A stretch of 64,000 nucleotides of DNA from the NCBI RefSeq assembly GCF_004193775.1, contig NC_041011.1, positions 41,671,167 through 41,735,166 on the forward strand, given 5' to 3'. Positions 47,467 through 60,100 of this stretch are shown here, piece after piece. The DNA is from Glycine soja (lineage: Eukaryota; Streptophyta; Magnoliopsida; Fabales; Fabaceae). The stretch's first letter is position 1; each line of letters begins with the position of its first letter. The position numbers and the translations under genes were made by a program. Under the pieces are notes generated by a model. That model was not told the origin of the DNA, searched no databases, and saw only the letters and a list, made by a program, of their open reading frames with translations.

Positions 47467-50076
47467 TCGTGCAAGGAGTCTGACCACTTGGAGTCTGAAT
47501 GTGTATTTGTAGCATAACGAAGTGTAACTTACGAAGCTGAGATAAAGCTTGGAAGTGGTTTGCTCTCATGAAATTGTTTTGATGTTTTATAGTCTCTAAA
47601 CTATTATAATTTTATGTCATTTCTCGGTGTCTGAGTGATTGAGCTTAGGTTCATGTATCATTAGTAGTAGAAGATTGTAGTCTGTAGACAATGGGGTGAT
47701 GGATTGCATCCAAGCATTCAGACTCGTGCTGCATGATGTTACAAATGAATCCGCGTTAGTATCCATCTAGAACACATATTGCCATCTCTGATTTCCATTT
47801 GTACAACAGTACATGGCTGTTCAAAATATCCAGTTATTTATCCCAAACCACATATAAACTCAATCCACATTAGAAAATAAATAAATCAGATTACAGTTAA
47901 AACCAGATAAATTGGCTCATTTTTTTAAACCAGAGATTACTTTTATTTCTCTTTTACAAAACCCGGATCAAAACCGGACTTCACAGCTTGCATTCACTGT
48001 TGACAAATCGAACCCTCTCCATTCCCACATATTCTCTCCTTGAATCTGGAACCCTAATCCCCATTTGTGCAGTGGAACTGTAATACGCAAATCCTAATCC
48101 TAATCCTAATCTCTAATCTACTATTGGACCTTCATTCTCATTTAAAGATTAAGTACTGAACACTCACAATTCCCTGTTTGATGAACCCTCATCTCTTTGC
48201 AATCTATTCTCTCTTATTACTCTCTCCGAGAAGTTTTCTGTAATTTCAAGTCATTTGCTTTAGTCTGCAATTTTGATTTCGAATCTTGAACTCACCATAG
48301 CTACACACCATAATGAGAGTATGTTGGTAAGTAGGAAGATGCATACTTAATAGGAAGAGGCAATATACACTTTGTCCCTCAATTTGTAGAACGTTTTCAT
48401 ATTAGTCCTTAAATTGAAGTTATTAAAAAAATCTTTGAAAATGTAAATTGATAATCATATTAGTCTATTTTTTTTAAAAAAAAACAAGTGTGATTAAAGT
48501 GATAATATCAACTTATATATAAAGAATAAAATTACAGCAAATAGTTAAATTTAAGGATTTATTTGATATTCCAAATACTTATTTAACATTTTGTTAATTT
48601 TTCAAAGACTAATGTAAGAAAGTCTACTTCTTAGAGGTTAAAATAGTTGTTCACTCAAATTTGAAGATATCAAAGCAACTATATGACTTGGATTATATAA
48701 CCCATTTTTTCACAACTATTCACTGATGTAGAACATGTCTTATTTCCAATATTGTTTACATTTTTAGTCATATGACTAAAGTCTCTTCTTTAAAAAACCT
48801 TTCATAATAGATAATGTAGAGGAATGTTCTTAATTAATTATCTAAATGCAATCATATTTAGATATTTTTCTTCAAAGGTGTCTTCCTCGTATGAAACCAT
48901 ATTTTAATGAAGAGTTTAATGACTATGTATAATTTTATATGTTACGTATAGTTTTAAACTATCATTCAATTACAAACAACTAATTGTATGATTTTTAAGA
49001 TAAATACTATAAAGAGTTTAATGGTCATGTAAAAAAATATTTGTACACTGTTGTTTAATCATAAATCATCGTTAGTATAACTTTTAAAATAATTATTATA
49101 AAAGTTAACAATCTTTCTGTATATGATAGATTGTGATTGATGAAGGTGTAAAATATTTTATACTATAAGTGTATAATCTTTTTTCTCTTATAAAAATCAA
49201 CAAACTTATCTTTACATTGTAACTCTTTTTTTTTCTATAGTTAATTTCTCTCTCTTTTAGTGGTTGTTGCTTCCTGCACTTTCAAATTGCTTCCTGCACT
49301 TTCAAATTGCTACTTACACTTTTTCTGTAATTTTTTTTTTTTTTACATTTTGGATTGGTCATGTCAAAAGCTAAAAAAGGAGTGTATTTGGGGATGTAAT
49401 TTTAGATTTTGGATTCACCATTTTGGATGACAAAAAAGGAGTGCAGAAAGTAATAGTACCTTTTAATGTCTCTTCATGAATCTACATTTTTACCATCTTG
49501 TCGCCCGATAAAGCACAACAGAAATAACTGAATCCTTTGATGCAACACTTCAATCTTTCTCGTGATATCAAAAGCATGTCATGTATGCTACAAACCCTTT
49601 TTCTTTGAAAATAAAAACTTATTCAACTTATGTAATATTAAATATAATTTCTCGTGATAGCAAAACCATGTCATTGTATAGCTTAATATTATAAGTGTAT
49701 TTTTTTTTACATTATTAATCAACAATAAAGTTTTACATTACAATTGTTTGTAGAGTAGAATGATTATTATAAAATTCAATTGTTTCTTTCGTAAGTACAT
49801 TACAATTTGTGAAAGGAGATAGGAAAGTTTTACATAGTAGATGGCAATATTAGTTGAGTGTGAGCAATGAGAATCGAAGACTAGTCCTGTGCATGCTCAA
49901 CTCCTCCTACTAGATGCGAATATTATTTATTCTTGTAAGATATTAAGTTCATAATTATACAAGTTGAAAACAAAAGTGGATAAGATATTTTTGGTATAGT
50001 TGTTTCTGGTGAGTAAGACAGTGAAGCCAGAAACAGGAGATAAGGTAAGGCAAGGCACGCAACTCCAATCTTGAAT
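47467..50076. other. Intergenic region between the ASCH gene and RAF1
   Basis: 47467-47800 is likely the ASCH 3' UTR. 47940-48310 is CT-rich, with AATCCT tandem units at 48091-48111, and looks like a promoter or 5' leader but has no coding frame. 48360-48670 resembles the ends of foldback repeats. A 20-bp tandem duplication lies at 49267-49306. The rest is AT-rich and shows nothing further. Confidence 0.5.
49267..49306 (+). repeat. Two-copy 20-bp tandem repeat
   Basis: The unit TTGCTTCCTGCACTTTCAAA occurs twice without change, followed by a partial third copy. No function is visible. Confidence 0.9.
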
Positions 50077-50097
50077 CACTCTGCACTCTGCACTCTG
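50077..50097 (+). repeat. CACTCTG triplicate directly before the RAF1 start
   Basis: Three exact tandem copies of the heptamer CACTCTG end five bases before the RAF1 ATG, in the likely 5' UTR. Confidence 0.9.
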
Positions 50098-50101
50098 CAC
50101 A

Positions 50102-51421
50102 ATGCTTTCCCTCTCCGTCCCTCCTCTCAACCTCAAACCCATAACACCCAATGACCTCTTTCTCTCATCAGCCTCTCCCTCACCTCACCGTCGCTACTTC
50201 GTGAAACCCATCTCCGCCGTCCTCAACTCATCTTCCTTCAAGAAACCTGAGCAGCCTCTGCTGCCGCAGCATCAAGTCTACCAGCCCTTCCGCCCTCCCC
50301 CGTCTCCCCTCCCCTCGCAATTCGGCACCCTCGACATCGCCGGCCGAATCGACATCCTCGCCAACCGCCTCGGCCTCTGGTACGAGTACGCGCCCTTAAT
50401 CAATTCCCTAATCCGCGAAGGCTTCTCCCCTCCGACAATCGAAGAAACCACCGGCATCTCCGGCGTCGAGCAGAACCGCCTCATCGTCGGGGCGCAGGTC
50501 CGCGACTCCCTCGTCCACTCCAAGGCCGACCCCGACCTCCTCGCTGCCTTCGAGACCGGCGGCGCCGAGCTCCTCTACGAGATCCGTCTCCTCAGCGCCT
50601 CGCAGCGCGTCGCCGCCGCGCGCTTCCTCGTCGAGAATCGCTGCGACGGGAAGGCCGCGCAGGAGCTCGCACGTTCCATGAAGGATTTCCCTAGCCGGCG
50701 CGGGGATAAAGGATGGGCGAGGTTCGACTACACTCTCCCCGGGGACTGTCTTTCTTTTATGTATTACAGGCAGAGCAGGGAGCATAGGAACCCGTCGGAG
50801 CAGAGGACTTCGGCGCTGGAGCAGGCGCTGCGCGTGGCGGAGACGGAGGCGGCCAGGAATATGATTTTGGAGGAGTTGGAGGGGAATGGTGAAGAGGGGG
50901 ATAAGGTGGATGCAGGGGAGGGTGCTGTGCGTGTTCCGGTGGTGAGGCTGAGGATTGGGGAGGTGGCGGAGGCGAGTTCGGTGGTGGTGTTGCCGGTCTC
51001 CGCGGCGGAGGAGAGGGAGATTTTGGAGGCGCCGTATGAGAGTAGGAGCCAGGGGGTGTTTGGTGTGGTGGTGGCGGAGAAGGGATGGGGAAAATGGGTG
51101 GTGTTGCCTTCGTGGGACCCAGTGGTTGGTTTAGGAAAAGGGGGTGTTGTGGTATCGTTTCCCGATGCTAGGGTTTTGCCGTGGAAGGTGAATAGGTGGT
51201 ATAAGGAGGAGCCTATATTGGTGGTGGCTGACAGGAGTAAAAAAGAGGTGGGTGCCGATGATGGGTTTTATCTTGTGAATGCTGATGGTGAGGGTTTGAA
51301 GGTCGAGAGGGGTTCGGGATTGAAGGAAAAGGGTTTCACTCAGAGTTTAGGAACTGTGTTATTGGTTGTTAGACCTCCCAAAGAAGAAAATGATGAATTG
51401 AGTGACGAAGACTGGGAGTGA
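50102..51421 (+). CDS. RAF1: Rubisco accumulation factor 1, chloroplastic
   Basis: RAF1 is a chloroplast chaperone that binds folded Rubisco large-subunit dimers and promotes assembly of the L8 core. The single-exon frame of 439 residues matches the known length and the intronless structure of plant RAF1. Residues 1 to about 55 are Ser/Pro/Arg-rich with few acidic residues, a typical transit peptide. The N-terminal alpha domain follows (FGTLDIAGRIDILANRLGLW at about 78-97, then EGFSPPTIEETTGISGVEQNRLIVGAQVR). The C-terminal beta domain starts near VPVVRLRIGEVAEASSVVVLP and contains WKVNRWYKEEPILVVADR. The tail is acidic (ELSDEDWE). Codon use is GC-rich early on and balanced later. An AT dinucleotide run lies just downstream at about 51478-51491. 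Confidence 0.94.
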   Translation: MLSLSVPPLNLKPITPNDLFLSSASPSPHRRYFVKPISAVLNSSSFKKPEQPLLPQHQVYQPFRPPPSPLPSQFGTLDIAGRIDILANRLGLWYEYAPLINSLIREGFSPPTIEETTGISGVEQNRLIVGAQVRDSLVHSKADPDLLAAFETGGAELLYEIRLLSASQRVAAARFLVENRCDGKAAQELARSMKDFPSRRGDKGWARFDYTLPGDCLSFMYYRQSREHRNPSEQRTSALEQALRVAETEAARNMILEELEGNGEEGDKVDAGEGAVRVPVVRLRIGEVAEASSVVVLPVSAAEEREILEAPYESRSQGVFGVVVAEKGWGKWVVLPSWDPVVGLGKGGVVVSFPDARVLPWKVNRWYKEEPILVVADRSKKEVGADDGFYLVNADGEGLKVERGSGLKEKGFTQSLGTVLLVVRPPKEENDELSDEDWE

Positions 51422-53282
51422 ACTCAAATCAAAGGGAAGGGAATGATTGAGTTGCTAAAGAATAGCGATAACACCACAATATATATATATATGGTTTTCT
51501 CAATTCAAGAATTGCTAGTTAACTCAGCTCAATCCCCTGCCTTTGTTTTTTGTGTCATGCAAAATAAGGTTCTATTAATTTGGGATTACATGCAACTTTC
51601 TTTTGTTTTCCATACTTAATAGAAGGATTTAATCGTTTTTGTTTTCTCTTTGTACGTTATATTCATGTGGTTAATACAGTGAGTGGTTTCTTTTAAATCT
51701 TTGATTGTGTTCGATAACCATTTGATCTTTAGAATGCATAACTATTTAACTAGTATATGCAACATTCAATCTGTCATACAGTTTTGTCACTGCAGTATAT
51801 GAATTATACATAGTTAAGTTAGAGGTGGTCAAGGTGTATAATTGTGTTTGGCACACTTGACCAAATGTGAAAAAATTCCAGAACACAGATCTCTACGAGA
51901 TAACTTCCCATTTTCCCCAGCACAACCAAATTGGCCGTGAAACTACAGATGACAACACAATCCATACAACGGAAGTTATCATAGGGAAGGTGGCTCCTCA
52001 CATCCATGGGGCTGCATAGCGAACATTGGATTGAAATTACAAAATTGAATAAAATAATTGATTACAACCAAAGATGGCATCAAAGGACTGACCGACTTGA
52101 CTTCTAATTCATAAATAATCAACCAGAGTATAAATATCATTGTGTACACACAAAAATCACAATGTTTGTTGCAATGTAGTAGTGTTTTTTCCTCAGAAAA
52201 GCTGCTTTTCGCTAAAAATAAGCAAACAAGGGGGCAACAGCAGATGTAGCTTATGATTATGTTATGTCCTGATGTATTAAGTAAAATCAGCACAGGACCG
52301 TCCATAAGCACAGAGTGTGTTAAATAAACCATCCAAAAGAAAATGCTTCTCTTTAAAAAGTTGAATGAACCTTTACGAGGGGAAAAATAAAAAAGAACAA
52401 CTTCAAAATAAATCAAAGCAGAATAGATAAGGTTGCGAATGCTTCATCAACAAAGATAAAAATCCGCAAGCATAGGCAGAGCAAGAGGATCTGATAAAGC
52501 TGATGAAGAACGAATCGGCACAAGTTTTGAGCTCACAGGGTTCATCTTAAGCGCGTCTGCACATCTTTATTGTGCAGAATTTAGGAATATTCATACAAAT
52601 TATGTGGTTTTAGAAAAATTTAACACAGTTGGAGATTGGGAAAAGGAAAATGTTCAGAAGTAAGACGGAGGCCACAAAGCAGTACCTTGGTCTAAGTCTG
52701 ATGCTTATCGTTGAACCAAAGAAGCTCTGCCAAGAGTGAAAAGGGTTTAGCTCAAAATCAAGTTTAAGTCATTCATTGATAAATTTTGAAGCTGAAAATG
52801 TTAATTTCTTATCACGATAAAACCCTTAATAGATGCCTGTCCTGAAGATGAAACGTTAATAGCTTAGATCAAGTATAAAATTGGTTTATTCACCAAAAAA
52901 CAAAAAGTATAAAATTTTCCCTGTCCAGAAGTTCTCAAATGTCATGTAACAGTTTGTTTCAACCACCGTGATTTCGGAATCAAATCCCATTCAGACTGTT
53001 TTAGTTAATAGATGTCTGAGCACACTACGCAAAACATGATTTCGTGTTTTGAAAACAAATCAACAACTTATATCTGCACAAATAAAAAAATTAAAAAAAA
53101 TCACATTTTTTGAAGTCACTTCCTAATTGTTTGGTGGATATTCAATCAAGAGCGACGTCTGAGACCTAGCTAAGTTACAACACTGAATGAAATGACGAGG
53201 ACGCATCCTCTCCCCTCCTTTAAACTATTTTGCAGTTGCCATCATCCTCTCTATTACTTTAATAGAAAGGTCACAAGAATAT
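51422..53282. other. Convergent intergenic region, RAF1 and unknown-gene 3' ends
   Basis: Both neighbours end here, so both 3' UTRs should lie in this stretch. A minus-strand frame of 145 codons (51979-52416) is rich in hydrophobic and Cys residues but has no known domain and an AT-rich composition; I do not call it. No RNA gene was recognised. Confidence 0.5.
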
Positions 53283-56184
53283 TTAACCAAGCCATTGTTG
53301 GGCACGACGGTCTCCACTAGCTCCAACAGAATGACGAATGCTAATCTTTTCACCAGCATATTTTTGTTGAAGCCATTCAAAAGCATTTACATCAAGTTTT
53401 CCATTAACTGACTTCCCTTGCTTCCGACGAGTTTGTTGCTCCCGTATTGAAGCCCACAATTTCCCAACAGCATCCCTCTGACGAGCTGTAAATCTTGCCA
53501 CATTATCAAAGGCATGCTTCACTAAAATATCAATTACAGTTTGACACCTGGATAGAGAAAGGACAACAAATAATGTCAACAAGATAAATCGTGTAAAAAG
53601 ACATCCAATAGAAAACAGCACCAGCATTTACCAGGGTGTTTTATAACGCCGAGCAGCAATTTCTAAACAAGTTATCAGGGCTTCTCTTTGTGACTTGAGG
53701 AATCTATTGGTTTCTTCCTCATCCTCCCTTATTTTCACAGATGCCTCATTCTTTGCCTTTAATTTTTCACCTTTCTTTGTGGAATTAGGAATCAGAGCAT
53801 CAAGTCCAAATGGGTCAGCTTGAGCTTCCTCCCCCTCATTATCATTATCAGTGGCAGGTGTTTTACCACCTTCATCTGCTATAACTGTGCTATCTTTCAG
53901 AGACTTAGCTTCCTCTGTGTCCTCCTCTTCTGTTGCAACAGGAAGATTAGATATAGCTTCCTTGATTTGCCCAGCTGCTTTAGAAAACTGTATAGAAAGT
54001 AGGAAACAAAGTATGAGTAACAAATAGACAATCTTTATGGATCCAAGTATTCAAGGTAAACTGAATAAGATTAAAATAGGCAACAATATCCCAACTCTAA
54101 ATCTGGTGAGTAGACAAAAGTTAACATTACACGAAAAAATCCAGACAAAATTTTCACAGCAGTTAATTTGATGCATTAATAGTCCCTCCAAAAATTCACA
54201 AAGTCAAAGTATCAGCTAGCAGAGGGCTGAGCCGGGAACCCACATTCCACTTAAGTGACAAATACTGCTATTTGAAACCAAGACAAACTTCCACTACCCC
54301 AAAACAAGAATACTTTGTCCCTGGAGTGAGTGTATATATGTTAACATTCAAGAGGTAACACAAGCCATGCATGAGTGCACTTCTATGCTCCATTATTCAC
54401 CTGTCACAAAATAGTATGGCAAGGGTGAACACAGTAGATGGCTGCTGAATTGGGAAAGGTGGTGCTTATCAATCAGTCATCCACTTGACAAAATGCACAA
54501 AGAAAAGGACAGTACATCAATGACAGCATACTTTTCATTTTGTGATGATTGAAACAGCATTACATGTCAAAACAAGTTGCATATCATTCCAATATTTTTT
54601 TGTTGTCTCAAATAGGAGGAACATTGCAGTAGTTGTCAGCAAGTTTAACATAAAAGTTTGGTGAGAATCATACCACAAAGCTGTCATCTGTATATAAATC
54701 ATTCGCCACCACAGCATTAATTGTCCAAGTTTCCAGTTGATTCTTTTGCTTCTTATTGAGGTGCTGCAATTAAAGGATAGGTCAAGGGTCAAGAAATTTT
54801 CCACATACCCTATCCAAGAAAGATGAATTATGAATATCTTGAACAGATTCTTAATCTTACCTCTTTGGTGTTTTGAGCTACGGAGAACAGAGAATGATAA
54901 TCTGCCCGAACTGAAGGATCTGTAGAATTAATGGATGATGACATTGCAGCTTCTAATATGGCAAAAAAATAATCACTAATTTCTGACTTTACACTTCCTG
55001 CCTGAATCAGCTGTATAGCAAGCTTTGCAGCCTTGCTGAACTTTGCAGGGTTCTTGATGTGTGAAGTTATCTTCTGCATGGCCTCAATAACTTGTGCTTC
55101 AGAAGCATCCGTTGTGGTTTTGAACTTCAAGCTTTTCTTAGGTGCTGCAGCTGAAATTACAATAGATTATTCAGAATTCAGAAAAAAGCAAATGTAAAGA
55201 AAAATAAACTAAATTTAGGGAAAGGGGATGATGCCCCAGCCCAAGGCATCTGGGCTCCAAAAAACACTTACCAGAGGAACTTACGTCTACCTCATTCCAA
55301 AAAGACAGGTAGAGGCTTGAATTTGCAACTTATTGGATTTCTGTTTGTTTTGGAACACTTAAATTAGGATACCTTTCATACTAAAAACCAAGGCAAGCTC
55401 AAATAGAGTTCTTAGTTTTGATAAAAACAATATAAGGAACTCTTAAATTAGGATACATTTCATAATTCAACTTAAGTTCTCATTAATAAAAGAAACAACA
55501 ACAAAGTTTTATCCCACTAAATATTAAAGACTGGAATTACTGAAGTTCGCAGTGTGAAAAGAAAAATCAGAGAATTCCAAGAAAAAAGGGTCTTGAAGCT
55601 GAATTTTGCAGCCCAATTAAATGGTGAATGAGTATGTTAATGATTGTTATCCATTCTTCTCACCGTCTTGCATGTGCACATTCTTTCCATGAGTCCATGT
55701 CATAAACAGTGTAGAATAAAAACGCGCCCCCCTCAATTGGTTTCAGAGTTGCAGCACAAAAAGCGAAGGAACGAGATAGCGAATTGGAAAACCTATGTTA
55801 TCTACCTTAGGGTTCACGCGAGAAAGCTAAACAAAAAGGAAACACTCAACGACTAGGAGTTTAATAGAATTAATTATTAATTGGTTTGAATTCGAGTAAC
55901 CCTAGGGTGGTATTTATTGAAATTGCAAAATAGCTTGAAAACATAACTGGAAATAACCGATTAAGGGGGGGAAAGAAGAATTGACCTTGGGTGTCGGGTT
56001 GAGTAGGGTTGGGGCGCTTGAGGGCACTTTTGAGGATTGGCTTTGGAGCCGGAACTGCAGAGGATTCAGGGTTGTTGTTGTTGGTAGCAACAAGAATTGG
56101 CTCATGATTATGTTGTTGTTGTTGAGGAAGAATGAGAGTGCTTGAGGAAGGAGGGGGCAATCCATCAAACAGATCGTCTGCCAT
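53283..56184 (-). CDS. Conserved plant protein of unknown function
   Basis: Five minus-strand exons with GT-AG borders join in frame: 55986-56184, 54861-55150, 54674-54763, 53632-53987 and 53283-53547. They total 1200 nt and encode 399 residues. The start is ATG 56182-56184 (MADDLFDGLPPP). The N-terminus is Pro/Gln/Asn-rich and includes KPILKSALKRP. A helical part follows (EAQVIEAMQKITSHIKNPAKFSKAAKLAIQLI, not a domain I can name), then a very acidic stretch with EEEDTEEAKS and a basic helix. The C-terminus (HAFDNVARFTARQRDAV to RRAQQWLG) is compositionally well ordered and looks conserved. There is no signal peptide or membrane segment; charged composition suggests a nuclear or cytosolic protein. 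I do not recognise its family and give no function. Confidence 0.85.
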
Positions 56185-56620
56185 CACAAATGCTTTCTCT
56201 CTTCGCCTTGGGAAACTCAGCCTTCAAGCTAGTCAAAAACACGCTGCATATATGTCGTTTTTAATTAAACGACACAGTTCTGCAGCATCCCTCTTTCCGC
56301 TTTCATTTGGTCAAATTTTAAAACTATTTAAATTGTATTCACATTTTTTATTTTATTTTAAAAATAATTAATTTTTATTTTTTGGTTTCCTTCTTCGTCA
56401 AATTTTATTAAATAATATAAATGAGTATATTCAATATATGATAAATTGTACTTCTGAATTTTGATCTTGCCTCTTTAGTCAAATTTACTTTAATTCTTTA
56501 TCTTTTTAAAATTTTCATTTTAATTATTTATTCTTTAAATTTAAGTCCATGTTGTCTTTCAGTCAGTGTAGAATTAATATTATTAGTGTTTTATGTTTAA
56601 AATAATTAATTTTAACATAG
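56185..56620. other. Upstream region of the unknown gene
   Basis: The near-palindrome GTCGTTTTTAATTAAACGAC at 56254-56273 lies about 70-90 bp upstream of the minus-strand start codon and may be a promoter element. From about 56440 the sequence is AT-rich, with TTTAGTC/TTTAATT motifs like those of the foldback repeat near 17.3 kb. Confidence 0.45.
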
Positions 56621-56624
56621 TAAC

Positions 56625-57110
56625 AATTATAAATTACCACCATTCACAAACCATTTTCTTTGAAATAAAATCATCATTATAGTGATAGTTGAAAACCGTT
56701 ATTACATTAAACTTATCTGCCAAATTATCTAAAGACATTCCATGGTTGGCCATCTTATCTGCCACTTGGTTTGCTTGATGCAACTCAAAACCACCTCCTC
56801 TGACTGAGGGCCAGACTATAGCACGGATTGGAAGGATCACAACCTTGCTTCAGAATTCTAATAGCAAGTTGAGAATCACTCTCAACCAAAAGTCTTGAAG
56901 CCCTTACTCCAAGCTATGGAGATACCAATATACAAGGCTCATAACTCAGCAAGCAACACTGAACAAAAACCAATATTAGCAGCATAAGTGAAAATCACAG
57001 AACCCAAATGATTCCTGAACACACCACCTGCTGTGGCTTTTCTCTGATCCAAGCTTACCGAAGCATCACAATTCAATTTCAGTTTGTCAGCTGCCATCTA
57101 ATTCCATATG
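56625..57110 (-). pseudogene. Degenerate RNase H domain fragment of a retroelement
   Basis: On the minus strand, from about 57100 downward, the reading KLNCDASVS, ATAGGVFRNHLGSVI, SKGFKTFLVESDSQLAI and then HQANQVADKMANHG follows the order of the RNase H-like domain of plant non-LTR elements and their derivatives. An in-frame stop near the AEL-ALYIG junction and later frameshifts break it. It is probably a LINE-derived fragment; a host RNase H-like pseudogene is the alternative. Confidence 0.72.
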
Positions 57111-60100
57111 TCACCTTCTGAATCACCTCAGTTTGGTTATAAAAAAAAAAAAGCATCAATCTATGAATATTCGGAATTTCGGATAACTTGAGGTTGCTAT
57201 ATATTTGTTGTGTATGATGACGAAAAGAAGAAAAAAAAATCACGCAATTTCTTTTTAATTAGCATCAGATAATTAAGATGAAGTCACATGCGAGCACAAG
57301 GATGTTAGTAGCTTAGTTAGTTTTCTTTGCAATTAGGTATTCTGTCCCTAAAAGAAGTGCCAGCGTAAGGTTTGGTGACCAACTTTCATGATACACATGG
57401 TTTTGGTCCTTTGGAACCCCAAATACTGAATTCTGAACAATGTTTTGAAAAACTAACCGAAGACTAAACTGACGTTTATTGAATTGTTAAAATCGATTTC
57501 TTGGATTGCTTGAACCACCCATATTCTTTTTTTTTTTTACAATTAGTCTTAATTACACTTTTTCTTTTTATTTTTTCAGTAAATTTTATCAATAATAAAA
57601 TAATTTAGTGCATTTTATTCCTAATATCTAAAAAAAGTTTTAAATTTTATCATCAACTACAGAAGGTCAAATTTGCAAATTATTTTAAAGTTAAGAGTGA
57701 AATTTATTTAAATTAATTAATTTATTGGGAGTGAAATTTGTCAAAAAATAAAAAAAAATTAGAATAAAAATTGAAACTAAGCCAATAAATTATTATTGAA
57801 GAAGAACATTTTTATGAATTAATCTTAAATTAAGAGTTTTTTATGAGTTATTATAAAATTATCTTTCTCATTGAGTCACTTATTTTTTTTCTTAAAACAT
57901 GTATTTTATTTTAATATACTTTTTTCTTTTGATAATCATAATATTGGTATGAAGTTATTTCCATGGAAAATAATGACAAATTTTCGTCGAAGATCTTCGA
58001 CATATATAAGGTGAGTATTTTCCTTATAACACAATGTATTCCATATGCTATGTACTTTAAATACACTTTTCTCATTAAGTCAAGTATTGATTACTTATTT
58101 TATTTTCTATTTCTTTAAATACACTTCACAATTTCAATTTAATTAAACAAGCAATCCAAAAAATTTCTTTCTTAAACATGTCAAACAATAGTTGATCTTA
58201 GTGGTACTGAGATTCTTTTAAGTAAGATCTTGAATTCAAATCTTATAAATGAAGAAAACATGATTGGAAGGAGAAAATTTCAATAAAAATGATCAATTAG
58301 GTTTTTTGACAATTAATCATCAACAAAGTCAATGGATATTCCATACTTTTTGTTATAGAAACTTTGAGTTTATTTTTTTTCATATATTTTTTAATTGAAA
58401 TCTCTTTTCACTATATCCTTTTTTATATTGAAATTTATTTTTAATATTTTTAAAATAAATTTCCAATTGTAAAAAAGGAAATAATAGAAACACTAAGGAG
58501 GAATGGAGGATTGAACAGTATGTGTGTGAAGTTTAAAACTTTTTTGCAAGGTTTTCGCAAACCACAATTTATAAAACAAGTTAGCAAATATTTCATAAAA
58601 AAAAAAAAACATAAAGGGATGAACAAACATAAAAACACGAGTTTTATATTTGTTCTCTCAAAGTTCTCCTTTAATTTTACAATAGTGTGACTTTTGACTA
58701 CGACAAATAACAATCTTAATCCTGAATTGTCAGACTAAAGTATTATTTAACACAAAAACTAAGATTACAATGAATCAACTCATAACGTGAAAATATGAAA
58801 GTTAAACCCAAAATACAACAGCTTTACAAAATAAAGAATAAAGTATTTGAGTACAAAAGTTCCAGGAGTTTGAGAGTTTTGTCCAAGACGTTCGTTCACC
58901 GTCAGACCAGTGGCATTCTATAGAATCCATGAGTACTGAATTGAAGTTTGATTTCCATTGGCTAGAATTCAAGGAGGTATGATTTTCAGCCCTAATCATT
59001 TCCACTTTAACTTAATTTCCTTCAAGCGAACAGAAATTGAGTACAATTTGGATTTATACTTATTCAAGAAGGGGGAAATGAAATTCCCAAAGCAGTCGTT
59101 AGCAAAGACTACACAACCCTACTCATCACTCTCATCTCTCACTCTCTTTTGAAAGTAAAGTTTAACAGATAATTGAATAAATGAGCAGATCATTCTTCAA
59201 TTTGTTTGGCTAATAATTGTAGAAAAAACAAACTTGGAAAGCTTTAATTAAGTTTCAAACGGTATAAAATTAAACGGAAACGATAGGAAAATCAAAACAA
59301 ACAAGGCTATAGAGGTTCCACCATCCCCCTTAGACCTTATCAACGTGAAGTGGCTATTATGCCTTCACATTGAATCATTGATGTGAATGAAATCAGTTAT
59401 TTTAATTACGTTGAATTATCAAAGTCGCCGCAAAATGATTACGTGGGCATTGAATACTTTATTCACAGAGAATTCAACCATCTGATCAAACCTTGACATT
59501 AATGTACACTAGAAAATGTTTTACTAACAGAGTAACCAAAATTATCCCTGACTTTGACATTTCAGCTACGTATTAATGGAAAGAATTATAGGAGAAAATG
59601 AACCTGCAATCACAAGTATACAGTATAGCCAAGATTGTCTGAGGTGCCATGTTTTAATCTTCGAAGATCAATTAGTACTTAGTAGATAATGGAATTTAAT
59701 TTTGTTAATGTACGTAGGCAAGAGGATGGAGGAGAAGAGTGCAAGAGTGCGTGTGAAATTGTTTATGAAAAAATAAGTATATATCTATGTTATTAGGTTT
59801 GAAAAAAAAAAACACTTTAGCGGAATAAGTATATATCTATTTTGTTTAGGAATCACATTCTAATATAAAGAAAATAATGTCTAGAAATATTATTTTCATG
59901 GAATGCTGAAGAAATAAAAGTGAAAGAAATAATAGAATAAATTTGGAATGATTGATTATTGTAAAAAGTAACTTTCATCTTCAAAAAAATATAAAATATT
60001 CATCTTTTACCTGGAAAGTAAAAAGTAAAATAAATATAAATATTTTATATTTATAGGAATTGATAATATCTTGAAATATATTTTTTCATAATTTATATCA

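Noticed and set aside
51979..52416. 145-codon minus-strand open frame
   Set aside because: It is AT-rich, Cys- and Phe-rich, and lacks any domain or splice context. It falls between two convergent genes where 3' UTRs are expected.
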